Assembly (NCBI RefSeq): GCF_041154505.1
Contig: NZ_AP028672.1
Location: 3,760,501-3,824,500, forward strand
DNA: 64,000 bases
Direction: 5' to 3'
From: Acidovorax sp. A79
GTDB lineage: Bacteria > Pseudomonadota > Gammaproteobacteria > Burkholderiales > Burkholderiaceae_C
Shown: positions 55,503 to 64,000 of the stretch, in pieces
Numbering within the stretch: the stretch's first letter is position 1
How the letters are laid out: every line of letters begins with the position of its first letter
The notes under the pieces: model-generated
What the model was told of the DNA's origin: nothing
Databases searched by the model: none
The model's input: the letters and a program-made list of their open reading frames with translations, nothing else
Made by a program: the position numbers and the translations under genes

Positions 55503-56449
55503 AGGGCGATCCAGTCGGGAGGCAGGGGGCTGTGCGCCACGGCGGCGCGGGTGGGGATGGAGGGCTGGGCGCCCGGCTGCGTCACGCACAGCGCGGCGGC
55601 GCGGATGCCGTCGCGCACGCCGGCATCCAGGGGCTCGCCGCGCGCAAGCGCCACGGCCAGCGCGCCCAGGAAGGTGTCGCCCGCCGCCGTGGTGTCCACG
55701 GCCCGCACCACCCTGCCGGGGTGGTGGCGGCTGCCGGCAGCGTCGGCGGCCACGGCGCCTGCCGCGCCCAGCGTCACCACCACCTGGGCCGGGCCCTTGG
55801 CGCGCAGGGCTTGCGCGGCCTTGGCTGCTTCCACGGGCGTGGTCACGTTCTGGCCTGCCAGCGCCGTGGCTTCCAATTCGTTCACCACCAGCGTGTGCAC
55901 CAGCGGCCACAGGGCTTCGGGCAGGGGCTGGATGGGCGAGGGGTTGAGCACCACAGGGTAACCAGCGGCATGCGCCATCTCGGCGGCGGCCAGCACCTGG
56001 GGCAGGGGCGTTTCAAACTGCAGCACCAGGCCGCCTGCGCCTTGCAGTGCGGTGCCCAGCGCGGCGGCATCCAGCACAAAGCGGCCATTGGCGCCCGGCA
56101 CGACCACGATGCGGTTTTGCCCGCTGGCCTCCACGGTGATGGCGGCCACGCCGGTGGTGGTTTCTGTGTCGGTTTGCACGCCGCCGTGGTCGATGCCGTC
56201 GGCGTCAAGCCCCGCGCGCAGCGTGTGGCCGTAGCCATCGTCGCCCACGCGGCCAAACAAGGCCACCCGGGCGCCCTGGCGGGCGCAGGCCACGGCCTGG
56301 TTGCCGCCCTTGCCGCCGGGCACCAGGTGCAGGGCGTCGGCCAGCACGGTCTCGCCGGGGCCGGGGGCGTGTTGCACCTGCAGCACCAGGTCCATGTTCA
56401 GGCTGCCGACCACGGCGATGCGCGGCACGCGCGCGGCGGAGGCGCTCAT
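55499..56449 (-). CDS. rbsK: Ribokinase
   Basis: 316-residue PfkB-family kinase making D-ribose 5-phosphate. N-terminal GSLNMDLVLQV and LVPGGKGGNQAVAC (GGKGxNQA is the ribokinase signature), the C-terminal anion hole AVDTTAAGDTFLGAL with catalytic Asp, and VVTLGAAGAV. Its ATG overlaps the rbsR stop and its stop overlaps the rbsD start. Confidence 0.94.
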   Translation of the reverse strand: MSASAARVPRIAVVGSLNMDLVLQVQHAPGPGETVLADALHLVPGGKGGNQAVACARQGARVALFGRVGDDGYGHTLRAGLDADGIDHGGVQTDTETTTGVAAITVEASGQNRIVVVPGANGRFVLDAAALGTALQGAGGLVLQFETPLPQVLAAAEMAHAAGYPVVLNPSPIQPLPEALWPLVHTLVVNELEATALAGQNVTTPVEAAKAAQALRAKGPAQVVVTLGAAGAVAADAAGSRHHPGRVVRAVDTTAAGDTFLGALAVALARGEPLDAGVRDGIRAAALCVTQPGAQPSIPTRAAVAHSPLPPDWIAL

Positions 56450-57471
56450 GCGCGGGTCTCCAGGGCGGGCGGCGCGGTGGAGGCGCGCACGCGCAGCTCG
56501 GGCTGCAGCATCACCTTGCGCGCGTCCTGGCGCTTGCCGTCGATGCGTTCGAGCAGCATGTCCACCGCCAGCGCGCCGATGCGCTGCTTGGGCTGGGCCA
56601 CGGTGGTCAGCGGCGGGCTGGTGAAGGCGGCCAGCTCGATGTCGTCGAAGCCCACGATGGACAGCGCCTCGGGCACGCGCAGGCCCCGTTCATGCGCGGC
56701 GCACAGCGCGCCCATGGCCATGAGGTCGTTGCAGACGAAGACGGCGGTGGGCGGCGTGTCCGCGCGCAGCAGGGCGTGCATGGCGTCGTAGCCGCCCTGG
56801 CTGGTGAAGTGGCCGTTGCACAGCATGAGCGCCTCGCCGCGGGCATCCGCAGCCGCGGACAGGGCGGCGCGCCAGCCCGCGATGCGCTGCTCGCTCGGCA
56901 CCAGGCCCTCGGGCCCGCTGATGCAGGCGATGCGGCGGTGCCCCAGGTCCAGCAGGTGCTGCGTGGCGAGCTGCCCGCCTTGCATGTGCGCGGTCTCGAC
57001 GAGGTCGCAGGGCTGCTCGGCGATCTCGATCTCGCGGTCCACCAGCACGGTGGGGATGGACAGGCCCGCCAGCTGTGTGGGCAGCGTGGCGTCATGCCCG
57101 GTGGAGACGACGATGAGTCCGTCGATGCGCCGCTCGGCCAGCACCTGCAGGTAGGTGCCCTGGCGGTGCGCCTCGTCGTTGGTGTTGCACAGGATTAGGT
57201 TGTAGCCCGCGCCGAAGCAGCGGTCTTCCACGCTGTGCACGATCTCGGCGAAGTAGGGGTTGGAGCTGTTGGGGATCAGCATGCCCAGCGTGCGCGTGTT
57301 GTTGCTCTTGAGGCTGCGCGCGATGGCGCTGGGCACGTAGCCCAGCGCGCGGATGGCTTTTTCGACGCGCTCGCGCCCCTCGGGGCTCACGCGGCGCGTG
57401 CCGTTGACCACGTGCGACACCGTGGTGACCGACACGTCGGCGTGGCGCGCAACGTCCTTGATAGTGGCCAT
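56446..57471 (-). CDS. rbsR: LacI-family ribose operon repressor
   Basis: 341 residues. The LacI HTH and hinge are ATIKDVARHADVSVTTVSHV and ARSLKSNNTRTLGMLIP; the periplasmic-binding-protein-like core follows, with a terminal GFDDIELAAFTSPPLTTVAQ. Encoded inside the ribose operon between rbsC and rbsK, it should bind the two abutting GCAAACGTTTGC palindromes before rbsB and release on ribose. Confidence 0.9.
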   Translation of the reverse strand: MATIKDVARHADVSVTTVSHVVNGTRRVSPEGRERVEKAIRALGYVPSAIARSLKSNNTRTLGMLIPNSSNPYFAEIVHSVEDRCFGAGYNLILCNTNDEAHRQGTYLQVLAERRIDGLIVVSTGHDATLPTQLAGLSIPTVLVDREIEIAEQPCDLVETAHMQGGQLATQHLLDLGHRRIACISGPEGLVPSEQRIAGWRAALSAAADARGEALMLCNGHFTSQGGYDAMHALLRADTPPTAVFVCNDLMAMGALCAAHERGLRVPEALSIVGFDDIELAAFTSPPLTTVAQPKQRIGALAVDMLLERIDGKRQDARKVMLQPELRVRASTAPPALETRA

Positions 57472-57527
57472 GGGAAGAAGAAAAAAATTGGGAGGAGAGG
57501 AAGTCGGTGGGCAAGGAGGGAGGGGTG

Positions 57528-58520
57528 TCAGGCGGCGGCGCGGCGCTGGCGCAGCGTGTCCACGATGACGGCCGCCACGATCACGAACCCCGTGATGATG
57601 CGCTTGCTGGGCTCGCTCGCGCCCACCTGGGCCAGGCCCGCCTCCAGCACCGCGATGATGAGCACGCCAAACGCGGTGTTCACCACCGAACCGCGCCCGC
57701 CCATGAGGCTGGTGCCGCCAATCACCACGGCGGCGATCACCTGCAGTTCCATGCCGGTGCCGGCGTTGGGGTCGGCGGCTTCGAGCCGGGCCGACTGCAT
57801 CAGCCCCGCCAGCCCCGCGAGCAGGCCGGTCATGGCAAACACGATGATGCGGATGGGGCGCGGGTCCACGCCCGCCAGGCGCATGGCTTCCTCGTTGGTG
57901 CCGATGCCCACCACGCAGCGGCCGAACACGGTGCGCGACAGTACCAGCTGCGCCACCACCACCAGCAGCACCGCCAGCAGAAAGGCGAACGAGATGCCGC
58001 CGAAAAACGGCGCCGACAGCCACGAGATCGCATCGCCGACGTACTGCGTGCGCGAGTCGGTGACCACGTACGCGCTGCCGCGCACGGCTTCGAGCATGCC
58101 CAGCGACACGATGAACGAGGGCAGCCGCCAGGCCACCGAGATGGCGCCCGTGATGGTGCCGCACACCAGGCCGGTGGCCAGCGCCAGGGCTGCGGCGGCG
58201 GGCACCGTCCAGCCCCATTGCAGGATGGCGGCGGCCGAGGTGGCGGCGGCCAGCGCCATCACCGAGCCCACCGACAGGTCGATGCCCGCGATGATGAGCA
58301 CGAAGGTCATGCCCACCGCCATCACGGCCAGGGCCGGGATCTCGTTGGCGATGGTGATGAAGGTCTCGGCGCTCCAGAAGTAGTCGGACAGCGACGAGAA
58401 CAGCGCCACCATGCCCGCCAGCACGGCCAGCAGGCCCAGGTAGGTGCCCAGCTGGCTGCGCCAGACGGAGGAGGCGGAAGGTGCCGCCGCGGGGGCGGCA
58501 GAGTGTGCGGGGGCGTTCAT
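57528..58520 (-). CDS. rbsC: Ribose ABC transporter permease
   Basis: 330 residues with about eight to ten transmembrane helices of the BPD_transp_2 class. Conserved pieces are MTFVLIIAGIDLSVGSVMAL, RLPSFIVSLGMLEAVRGSAY and GGTSLMGGRGSVVNTAFGVL. Start overlaps the rbsA stop as ATGA. The closest alternative would be another sugar permease of this class, but the operon fixes it as ribose. Confidence 0.92.
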   Translation of the reverse strand: MNAPAHSAAPAAAPSASSVWRSQLGTYLGLLAVLAGMVALFSSLSDYFWSAETFITIANEIPALAVMAVGMTFVLIIAGIDLSVGSVMALAAATSAAAILQWGWTVPAAAALALATGLVCGTITGAISVAWRLPSFIVSLGMLEAVRGSAYVVTDSRTQYVGDAISWLSAPFFGGISFAFLLAVLLVVVAQLVLSRTVFGRCVVGIGTNEEAMRLAGVDPRPIRIIVFAMTGLLAGLAGLMQSARLEAADPNAGTGMELQVIAAVVIGGTSLMGGRGSVVNTAFGVLIIAVLEAGLAQVGASEPSKRIITGFVIVAAVIVDTLRQRRAAA

Positions 58521-60184
58521 GCGGTGACAGGAGAGGGGGTGGAAGGGGTGGTGCCGGTACGGCCGCCGGGCTCGGAAAACGCGGCCGCCAGCAGCGATTG
58601 CTCGGACCACTCGCCGCGCTCGAACACGGCCACCAGGCGGCCCGCGCTCATCACGCCGATGCGGTCGGCCATGGCCATGAGTTCGCGCAGGTCGGACGAC
58701 ACCATGAGCAGCGCGCGGCCTTCCGAGGCCATGCGGTCGAGTTCGCCATACAGCTCGGCGCGCGCGCCCACGTCCACGCCGCGCGTGGGTTCGTCGAGCA
58801 GCAGCACGCGGCCCTGGCGGTGCAGCCAGCGGGCGAACACCACCTTTTGCTGGTTGCCGCCCGACAGCTGCCCCACGGGTTGCTCGGGGCTGCGGCAGCG
58901 GATGCCCAGCGTGCGCACAAAGCCCTGCACCAGCCGGCTTTCGAGCCCGCGCAGCAGCCAGCCGCCGCGCGAGACGGCCGACAGGTCGGACAGCGTGGCG
59001 TTGATGCGGATGGGCTGCGCCAGCAGCAGGCCCTGCGATTTGCGGTCTTCGGTGACCAGGCCCACGCCGGCGGCGATGGCCTGCAGGGGGGATGCGAAGC
59101 CACGCGCAATGGTGCGTGGTGTGGCGAGGGGCGCCTTGGCCCCCTGGTTTGCTATGTTTTGTGTAGCTGCTTGCGCTTGTCCATCAAGCGCTGGGGGCTG
59201 TTTTTGCTCAAATTCCGGGTGCAGCGTGATGCTGCCCCGGTCTGCCCGGTCGGCGCCAAACAGCAACCGGACCAGCTCGGTGCGGCCGGAGCCGACCAGC
59301 CCGGCAATGCCCAAGATCTCGCCCGCGCGCAGTTCCAGGCTCACGTCCTGCACGGCGGTGCCCCGGCCCAGGCCCCGGGCGCCCATCACCACCGGGCCGG
59401 CGGGGCGGCGCGGGCGGTGCTCCAGGTCGCTCACCGACCGGCCCACCATGCGCTGCACCAAGTCGTCCTCGCTCATTCCGGCCATGGGGCGCGCGTCCAC
59501 CAGGCGGCCGTCGCGCAGCACGGCCACGCGGTCGGCGATGCGCCGCAGCTCTTCGAGCCGGTGCGACACGTAGATGATGGCCACGCCGCGCGCGGTGAGG
59601 TGCGCGATCTGCTCGAACAGGTAGTTGGTCTCGCGCGGCGTGAGCATGGCCGTGGGCTCGTCGAGCACCAGGATGCGCGTGTCGTCCTGCAGGTTGCGCG
59701 CGATCTCCACCATCTGCTGCTGGCCGATGCCCAGCTGCGACACCGGCGTGGCGGGGTCGATGCCGCGCAGGCCAATCTTGTCCAGCTGCGCGCGCGCGGC
59801 CGTGTGCAGCGCATCGCGCCGCAGCCAGCCCAGGCGGTGCGGCAGGCGGCCCATCAGCAGATTCTCGGCCACGGTGAGCGTGGGCACCAGGCCCAGCTCC
59901 TGCATCACCATGCGCACGCCCTGGCGTTCGGCGTCGCGGCGGGAGCCGGGGGTGTAGGTCTGCCCCGCCAGGCGCATGCCGCCCCGCGTGGGCGACTCCA
60001 GCCCGCAGATGATCTTGGAGAGCGTGCTCTTGCCCGCGCCGTTCTCGCCCGTCAGCGCCAGCACCTCGCCCGCGTTCAGCGCCAGCGTCACGCCGTCCAG
60101 CACCGTGGCCGTGTAGTCCTTGCCCACGGCGTCGATCGTGAGCAGGGGAGTGGCCAGGGCGGGGGCGGCGGTCGTGCGGGGCAT
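58517..60184 (-). CDS. rbsA: Ribose ABC transporter ATP-binding protein (double ABC)
   Basis: 555 residues with two fused nucleotide-binding domains. Domain 1: GENGAGKSTLSKIICG, QLGIGQQQMVEIARNL, ILVLDEPTAML. Domain 2: GLVGSGRTELVRLLFG, LSGGNQQKVVFARWL, VLLLDEPTRGVDVGARAEL; the degenerate second Walker A is normal for this class. At about 325-346 (EQKQPPALDGQAQAATQNIA) a dispersed repeat copy is translated in frame, a stretch not expected in RbsA and partly responsible for its length over the usual ~500. Confidence 0.93.
   Translation of the reverse strand: MPRTTAAPALATPLLTIDAVGKDYTATVLDGVTLALNAGEVLALTGENGAGKSTLSKIICGLESPTRGGMRLAGQTYTPGSRRDAERQGVRMVMQELGLVPTLTVAENLLMGRLPHRLGWLRRDALHTAARAQLDKIGLRGIDPATPVSQLGIGQQQMVEIARNLQDDTRILVLDEPTAMLTPRETNYLFEQIAHLTARGVAIIYVSHRLEELRRIADRVAVLRDGRLVDARPMAGMSEDDLVQRMVGRSVSDLEHRPRRPAGPVVMGARGLGRGTAVQDVSLELRAGEILGIAGLVGSGRTELVRLLFGADRADRGSITLHPEFEQKQPPALDGQAQAATQNIANQGAKAPLATPRTIARGFASPLQAIAAGVGLVTEDRKSQGLLLAQPIRINATLSDLSAVSRGGWLLRGLESRLVQGFVRTLGIRCRSPEQPVGQLSGGNQQKVVFARWLHRQGRVLLLDEPTRGVDVGARAELYGELDRMASEGRALLMVSSDLRELMAMADRIGVMSAGRLVAVFERGEWSEQSLLAAAFSEPGGRTGTTPSTPSPVTA
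59149..59211. repeat. Dispersed palindromic repeat inside rbsA
   Basis: Core GCGCTTG-N5-CAAGCGC at 59173-59191, flanked by TGTAGCTGCTT and GGGGGCTGTTTTTGC. Its reverse complement GCGCTTGATGGACAAGCGC matches the 11014 core closely. It is read in frame as part of the second ABC domain. Confidence 0.75.
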
Positions 60185-60222
60185 GGCGGGCGAAGCGGGT
60201 GCGGCTGGGGTCGGGGTGCGTC

Positions 60223-61176
60223 TTACTTGCTGCCCTTGGTCACGAGCACCACGTCGGTCTTCACCAGGGCGGGCAGCTGCGCCTGGGGTGTCTTGGCGGC
60301 CAGGGCCTTCTGCGCCAGCTCGATGCCGAACACGGCCTGCTTGGCGGCGTACTGGTCGGCGGTGGCCAGCACGCGGCCGTCGGCCAGCATGGGCTTGATG
60401 GCGCCGATGTTGTCGTAGCCCACCACCTGCACTTTGCCGGTCTTGCCGGCGGCCTTCACGGCGGCCACGGCGCCCAGGGCCATGCTGTCGTTGCCGGCCA
60501 GCAGCGCCACCAAGTCGGGGTGCTCGCGCATCATGCCGGCGGCCACGGTGTTGCCCTTTTCAATTTCCCAGTTGCCGGACTGCACGCCCACCACGGTGAT
60601 GTTGGCGGCCTTCATCGCGTCCTGGTAGCCCAGCGTGCGCTGCTGCGCATTGAAGGTGGTGGACACGCCTTCGATGATGCCCACCTTGTCGCCGGCCTTC
60701 AGTGTCTTGGCCAGGTGGTCGCCCACCAGCTTGGCGCCCGCGCGGTTGTCGGGGCCCACGAAGGGCACGGTGATGTTCTTTTCCTTCAGCGCGTCGGCAT
60801 CGAGCTGGTTGTCGATGTTGACCACCAGGATGCCCTTGTCGATGGCGGACTTGACCACGGGCACCAGCGCCTTGGAGTCGGCCGGGGCCAGCACGATGGC
60901 GCTGACCTTCTGCGCCACGGCCTGCTCGATCATCTTGATCTGCGCGGCGGTGTCGGTCTCGTTCTTGATGCCGTTGGCCACCAGCGTGTATTCGCTGGCG
61001 TGCGCCTTCTGGTGCGCCTTGGCGCCGTCTTCCATGGTGCGGAAGAACTCGTTGGCCAGCGACTTCATGACCAGGGCGATCTTGGGCTTGTCCTGCGCGA
61101 ACGCAGGGCTGGCCAGCAGGCTGCCCACAACGGCAAGGGCGGCGGCGGTCTGAACGGAACGGCGGGTGAACTGCAT
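60223..61176 (-). CDS. rbsB: Ribose ABC transporter periplasmic binding protein
   Basis: 317 residues. Signal peptide (MQFTRRSVQTAAALAVVGSL, cleavage near 28 at AFAQ), then a type I periplasmic binding fold: IALVMKSLANEFFRTMEDGAK, IVLAPADSKALVPVVKSAID, VPFVGPDNRAGAKLVGDHLA and ALLAGNDSMALGAVAAVKAAG. First gene of the operon, 38 bp upstream of rbsA, with an AGGAGA ribosome-binding site. Transcription control is through the operators at 61277-61300. Confidence 0.94.
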   Translation of the reverse strand: MQFTRRSVQTAAALAVVGSLLASPAFAQDKPKIALVMKSLANEFFRTMEDGAKAHQKAHASEYTLVANGIKNETDTAAQIKMIEQAVAQKVSAIVLAPADSKALVPVVKSAIDKGILVVNIDNQLDADALKEKNITVPFVGPDNRAGAKLVGDHLAKTLKAGDKVGIIEGVSTTFNAQQRTLGYQDAMKAANITVVGVQSGNWEIEKGNTVAAGMMREHPDLVALLAGNDSMALGAVAAVKAAGKTGKVQVVGYDNIGAIKPMLADGRVLATADQYAAKQAVFGIELAQKALAAKTPQAQLPALVKTDVVLVTKGSK

Positions 61177-61574
61177 GGTGTCTCCTGTTGGAATGGGGCT
61201 TCAAGCGCCAGCGGCGCCCACAAAAACGCTTCGGGCGACCCGCCAAAGCGATGCCGCGGCGCGAATCATATCTAAAGCAAACGTTTGCGCAAACGTTTGC
61301 TAGTTGGTGAAAACCCTGAAATAGCACGCAATGGCCTAGCGGGGAGAAAGCCGGGAACGGCTCTGCCGCCGTGCCGCCCTGCGCGGAGCCCGGCCCCGCA
61401 GAGAAGAGCAAGGGCCGGGCCGTGGCGCCAGGGCGTGGAAACCTGCGCGCTGCCTTGCCAGAAACACCGCGCAAGGCCCGCCCCGCCGCGCCGGTGTTGT
61501 GCCCCCTTTCCCTGGCGCGAAGCGCGTGAGGAGAAGGGGGAAAGGAAGGAGAAGAGGAAAGGGGGCGGAGCCGC
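61177..61574. other. Intergenic region between rbsB and fadD
   Basis: 398 bp. The rbsB-proximal part holds the promoter and two RbsR operators. Bases about 61301-61574, downstream of fadD on the other side, contain no gene I recognise: a purine-rich stretch near 61532-61570 lies just after the fadD stop, and I see no T-tract terminator in it. Confidence 0.7.
61265..61300 (-). promoter_or_regulatory. rbs promoter with two abutting RbsR operators
   Basis: GCAAACGTTTGC occurs twice, at 61277-61288 and 61289-61300, head to tail with no spacer. Each is a perfect 12-bp palindrome of the LacI-family CG-centred type. A TATGAT -10 box lies at 61265-61270 on the minus strand, so the operators cover the -35 region of the rbs promoter. 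Confidence 0.85.
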
Positions 61575-63260
61575 TCAGGCGGCGGTTCTCAACTCCCGCC
61601 GCAGGATCTTGCCCACGTTGCTCTTGGGCAGCTCGTCGCGGAACTCGATGTACTTGGGCCGCTTGTAGCCGGTGAGGTTCTCCTGGCAGTAGCGGGCCAC
61701 GTCTTCCTCGCTGAGAGTGGGGTCGTTCTTGATGATGAACACCTTGATCGCCTCGCCCTGCTTTTCGTCGGGGATGCCGATGGCCGCGCATTCCACCACG
61801 CCGGGGCACAGGCTGATGACCTGCTCCAGCTCGTTGGGGAACACGTTGAAGCCGCTCACCAGGATCATGTCCTTCTTGCGGTCGATGATGCGCGTGTAGC
61901 CCTCGCTGTCCATGATGCCGATGTCGCCCGTGCGCATGAATCCATCGGGCGTGAAAGCCTTGGCGTTCTCCTCGGGCTGGTTGTAGTAGCCCGTCATCAC
62001 GTTCGGGCCGCGGATGCAGATCTCGCCCGGGTCGCCCTGAGGCACGCTGTGGCCGGCGTCGTCCTTGATGGCGATGTCGATGCCCGGCAGCGGCAGGCCG
62101 ATGGTGCCGCTGAAGGTGGTGTTGTTCACCGGGTTGTTGGTGCCGATGGCGCAGGTCTCGCTCATGCCCCAGCCTTCGATCATGGTGCTGCCCGTGACCT
62201 TTTGCCACTGCTTGGCCGTGCCTTCGCTGGCGGCCATGCCGCCGGCCTGCGACACGCACAGGTGCGAGAAGTCGAGCGTGCGGAACTGCGGGTTCTGCAG
62301 CAGCGCGTTGAACAAAGTGTTCACGGCGGGCAGCATGTGGAAGGGGCGCTTCTTGAGCTCGGCCACGAACTTGGGAATGTCGCGCGGGTTGGGGATCAGC
62401 GTGAGGCTGGAGCCCTGGCGGATGGCCAGCAGGCACAGCGTGAGCGCGAAGATGTGGTACAGCGGCAGCGCGGCGATGGAGTTGGCCTTGCTGATGTCGC
62501 CCACCTTCGACAGCGCGGGCGTGAACCAGGCCTCGGCCTGCAGCGTGGCGGCCACGATGTTGCGGTGGGTGAGCACCGCGCCCTTGGACAGGCCCGTGGT
62601 GCCGCCCGTGTACTGCAGGAAGGCGATGGAGTCGAGCGTGGCCTGGCTCGGGGCCAGGGACTTGTGCTCGCCCAGCGACAGCGCCTTCTTGAAGGTGACG
62701 AGCTTGCGGCCGCCGGTCAGGGGCAGCTCGTAGGCCGGCACCATCTTGGCCAGGTGGCGCACCGCGAAGGTGATCCAGGCGCCGAACGCGGCGCCCAGCA
62801 GGTCGCCCATCGAGGTCATCACCACGTGCTGGATGGCGGTGCGGTCCACCACCTCGGCCAGCGTGTGCGCGAAGTTCTCCAGGATCACGATGGCCGTGGC
62901 GCCCGAGTCCCTGAGCTGGTGCTCCAGCTCGCGCGCCGTGTACAGCGGGTTCACGTTCACGCAGGTGTAGCCCGCGCGCAGCACGGCCGCCATGGTCACG
63001 CCGAACTGCGGGATGTTGGGCAGCATGATGGCCACGCGCGCGCCGGGGGCCAGGCCCAGGCTCTGCAGGTAGGCGCCCAGCGCGGCCGAGCGGCGCTCCA
63101 GTTCGCCATAGGTCATCCACCGGTCCATGCAGACCGAGAAGGGGCTCTTTGCGTGCTTGCGGAAGGATTCCTCCAGCAGGTGGGCCACGGAGCGGTATTG
63201 CTCGGGCTGCACATCGTGCGGTACGCCCGGGGGGTAGCTCTTGAGCCAGATCTTTTCCAT
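61575..63260 (-). CDS. fadD: Long-chain fatty acid-CoA ligase
   Basis: 561-residue acyl-adenylate-forming enzyme activating fatty acids to acyl-CoA for beta-oxidation. The AMP-binding signature is YTGGTTGLSKGAVLTHRN; GWGMSET, YTRIIDRKKDMILVSGFNVFPNELE (with the family Asp-Arg-Lys) and a C-terminal Lys in PKSNVGKILRRELR are present. The ATG at 63260 gives the normal N-terminus (MEKIWLKSYPPGVP). Confidence 0.94.
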   Translation of the reverse strand: MEKIWLKSYPPGVPHDVQPEQYRSVAHLLEESFRKHAKSPFSVCMDRWMTYGELERRSAALGAYLQSLGLAPGARVAIMLPNIPQFGVTMAAVLRAGYTCVNVNPLYTARELEHQLRDSGATAIVILENFAHTLAEVVDRTAIQHVVMTSMGDLLGAAFGAWITFAVRHLAKMVPAYELPLTGGRKLVTFKKALSLGEHKSLAPSQATLDSIAFLQYTGGTTGLSKGAVLTHRNIVAATLQAEAWFTPALSKVGDISKANSIAALPLYHIFALTLCLLAIRQGSSLTLIPNPRDIPKFVAELKKRPFHMLPAVNTLFNALLQNPQFRTLDFSHLCVSQAGGMAASEGTAKQWQKVTGSTMIEGWGMSETCAIGTNNPVNNTTFSGTIGLPLPGIDIAIKDDAGHSVPQGDPGEICIRGPNVMTGYYNQPEENAKAFTPDGFMRTGDIGIMDSEGYTRIIDRKKDMILVSGFNVFPNELEQVISLCPGVVECAAIGIPDEKQGEAIKVFIIKNDPTLSEEDVARYCQENLTGYKRPKYIEFRDELPKSNVGKILRRELRTAA

Positions 63261-63329
63261 GCGCTTGTTTCCTTGTGCTCGCCAGTGAAAGGGTGGGCAC
63301 AGATTGTGGAAGCGCGGGCGTGCAGTCAG

Positions 63330-64000
63330 CTACCGGGCTTGTCCTAGGGTGCGCGCCAGTTGGGTCTCGCAGGTGACAGGATCGGCATCGAACAGCTGCG
63401 CCATCAGCGCACCTTCGCGCTCCTGGATGGTGGCCAGGAACTGCTCGACCCCGCCGCGCTGGCGCGCGAGCTGGCCAAAGGTGTCGAAGCCCGCCTCCAG
63501 GAACCGCTGCAGCGCGCCCATGCCGGCCGCCTGGGCGGGCGCGCGCATCATGCGCAGCATCATGCGCAGGCCGGGGGTGCGGGTCAGGCGGGCGAGGTCG
63601 GTGCCCATGGCCAGCACGCGCTGCAGTTGCTGCTGGCGCGCATGGCGCTGCCCCACGGCGCGCCAGGCGGCGGTGTAGCGGGCGGCGTCCGGCATGCCGC
63701 CCCCGCCGGAGGCGTCGAGCCAGGCGCGGCCCATCTCCTGGTCGAGCCCCTCGGTCTGCGCATGCAGCACGGCCAGCGCCACGGCGGTGGCCACCACGGG
63801 CTGGGGGAACATGGTCTGCAGCGTGCCCGCGATGCGGCCGAACTGCAGGTCGCGCTCGGTGTAGTCGGTGTCGCTGTACAGCTCCTCGAGGAAGAACCGG
63901 GCCGCGGGGCCGAACGAGGGCGAGCCCATGAGGTCGGCATAGGTGCCCCTGAAGCGCCGTGCCTGCAGGGTCTTGACCTGGCCCACCGCCGCGCCCAGTG
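63330..64000 (-). CDS. FFLEELY-motif hypothetical protein, N-terminus possibly beyond window
   Basis: At least 218 residues. The name-giving FFLEELYSDTDYTERDL segment is visible near the N-terminus, followed by a long helical region and a C-terminal RGGVEQFLATIQEREGALMAQLFDA. No signal peptide, metal site or catalytic motif seen. The frame remains open to the right edge through a GTG at 63986, so the true start may lie outside. It lies 69 bp upstream of fadD on the same strand and may share its transcript. Function unknown. Confidence 0.72.
   Translation of the reverse strand, partial: LGAAVGQVKTLQARRFRGTYADLMGSPSFGPAARFFLEELYSDTDYTERDLQFGRIAGTLQTMFPQPVVATAVALAVLHAQTEGLDQEMGRAWLDASGGGGMPDAARYTAAWRAVGQRHARQQQLQRVLAMGTDLARLTRTPGLRMMLRMMRAPAQAAGMGALQRFLEAGFDTFGQLARQRGGVEQFLATIQEREGALMAQLFDADPVTCETQLARTLGQAR

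Overview
The window is a 64 kb stretch of a high-GC chromosome. Gene content and synteny fit the Burkholderiales, most likely Comamonadaceae (Acidovorax or a close relative): orphan Bug/TctC solute receptors, DUF2905 and DUF4124 proteins, a pteridine reductase-folB-ttcA run, phoH-ybeY, and a short dispersed palindromic repeat (core AGCGCTT-N7-AAGCGCT) seen between and inside genes. I see no rRNA, tRNA, insertion sequence, prophage or CRISPR array. The sequence reads as core chromosome with several metabolic islands. One gene is cut at the left edge (PAS-GGDEF protein) and one at the right edge (FFLEELY-type protein).

Layout. 1-5.8 kb: truncated diguanylate cyclase, DbpA helicase with a strong terminator, and a GntR regulator / Bug receptor / amidohydrolase unit with a long palindrome at the regulator start. 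5.8-11 kb: ankyrin and HbpS-like secreted proteins beside a FixL/FixJ-like two-component pair, then a CDF metal exporter and D-aminoacyl-tRNA deacylase. 11-18.3 kb: MFS and TSUP exporters, then three tandem paralogous lipoproteins built from FG-GAP/beta-propeller repeats. 18.3-23.1 kb: ybeY, phoH, ruvA and ruvB, with a Lys-C-like protease lipoprotein gene between ruvA and ruvB. 23.2-31.9 kb: a membrane protein, a sterol-desaturase/YhhN fusion, a DSD1-type PLP enzyme, a phosphatase, ttcA, folB, a pteridine reductase-like SDR and a MidA-type methyltransferase. 31.9-38.3 kb: eutBC diverging from a TauD-type dioxygenase and its ABC transporter. 38.3-42.6 kb: a trehalose operon (otsB, GH15, otsA). 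42.8-47.1 kb: thioredoxin 2, then a bufferin/gig-type operon (DUF2282 peptide, MNIO enzyme, DUF2063 partner, DoxX) divergent from a SigF-type ECF sigma factor and its NrsF anti-sigma. 47.1-55 kb: housekeeping genes (cca, gst, 5-FCL, slt and others). 55.1-61.3 kb: a complete ribose regulon (rbsBAC-rbsR-rbsK-rbsD) with two abutting RbsR operators. 61.5-64 kb: fadD and the partial FFLEELY gene.

The strongest system is the metal-responsive unit at 43.2-47.1 kb. The 208 bp between the precursor-peptide gene and the sigma gene holds two divergent copies of GTAACC-N16-CGAA, the promoter pattern of Caulobacter SigF. The sigma factor therefore probably drives both itself and the peptide operon. The anti-sigma carries the Cys pair known from NrsF. 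I infer copper or gold stress as the inducer and a modified, metal-chelating periplasmic peptide as the product.

Start positions were chosen from signal peptides, ribosome-binding sites and ATGA/GTGA overlaps. Functions are inferred from motifs and family knowledge, without database searches.
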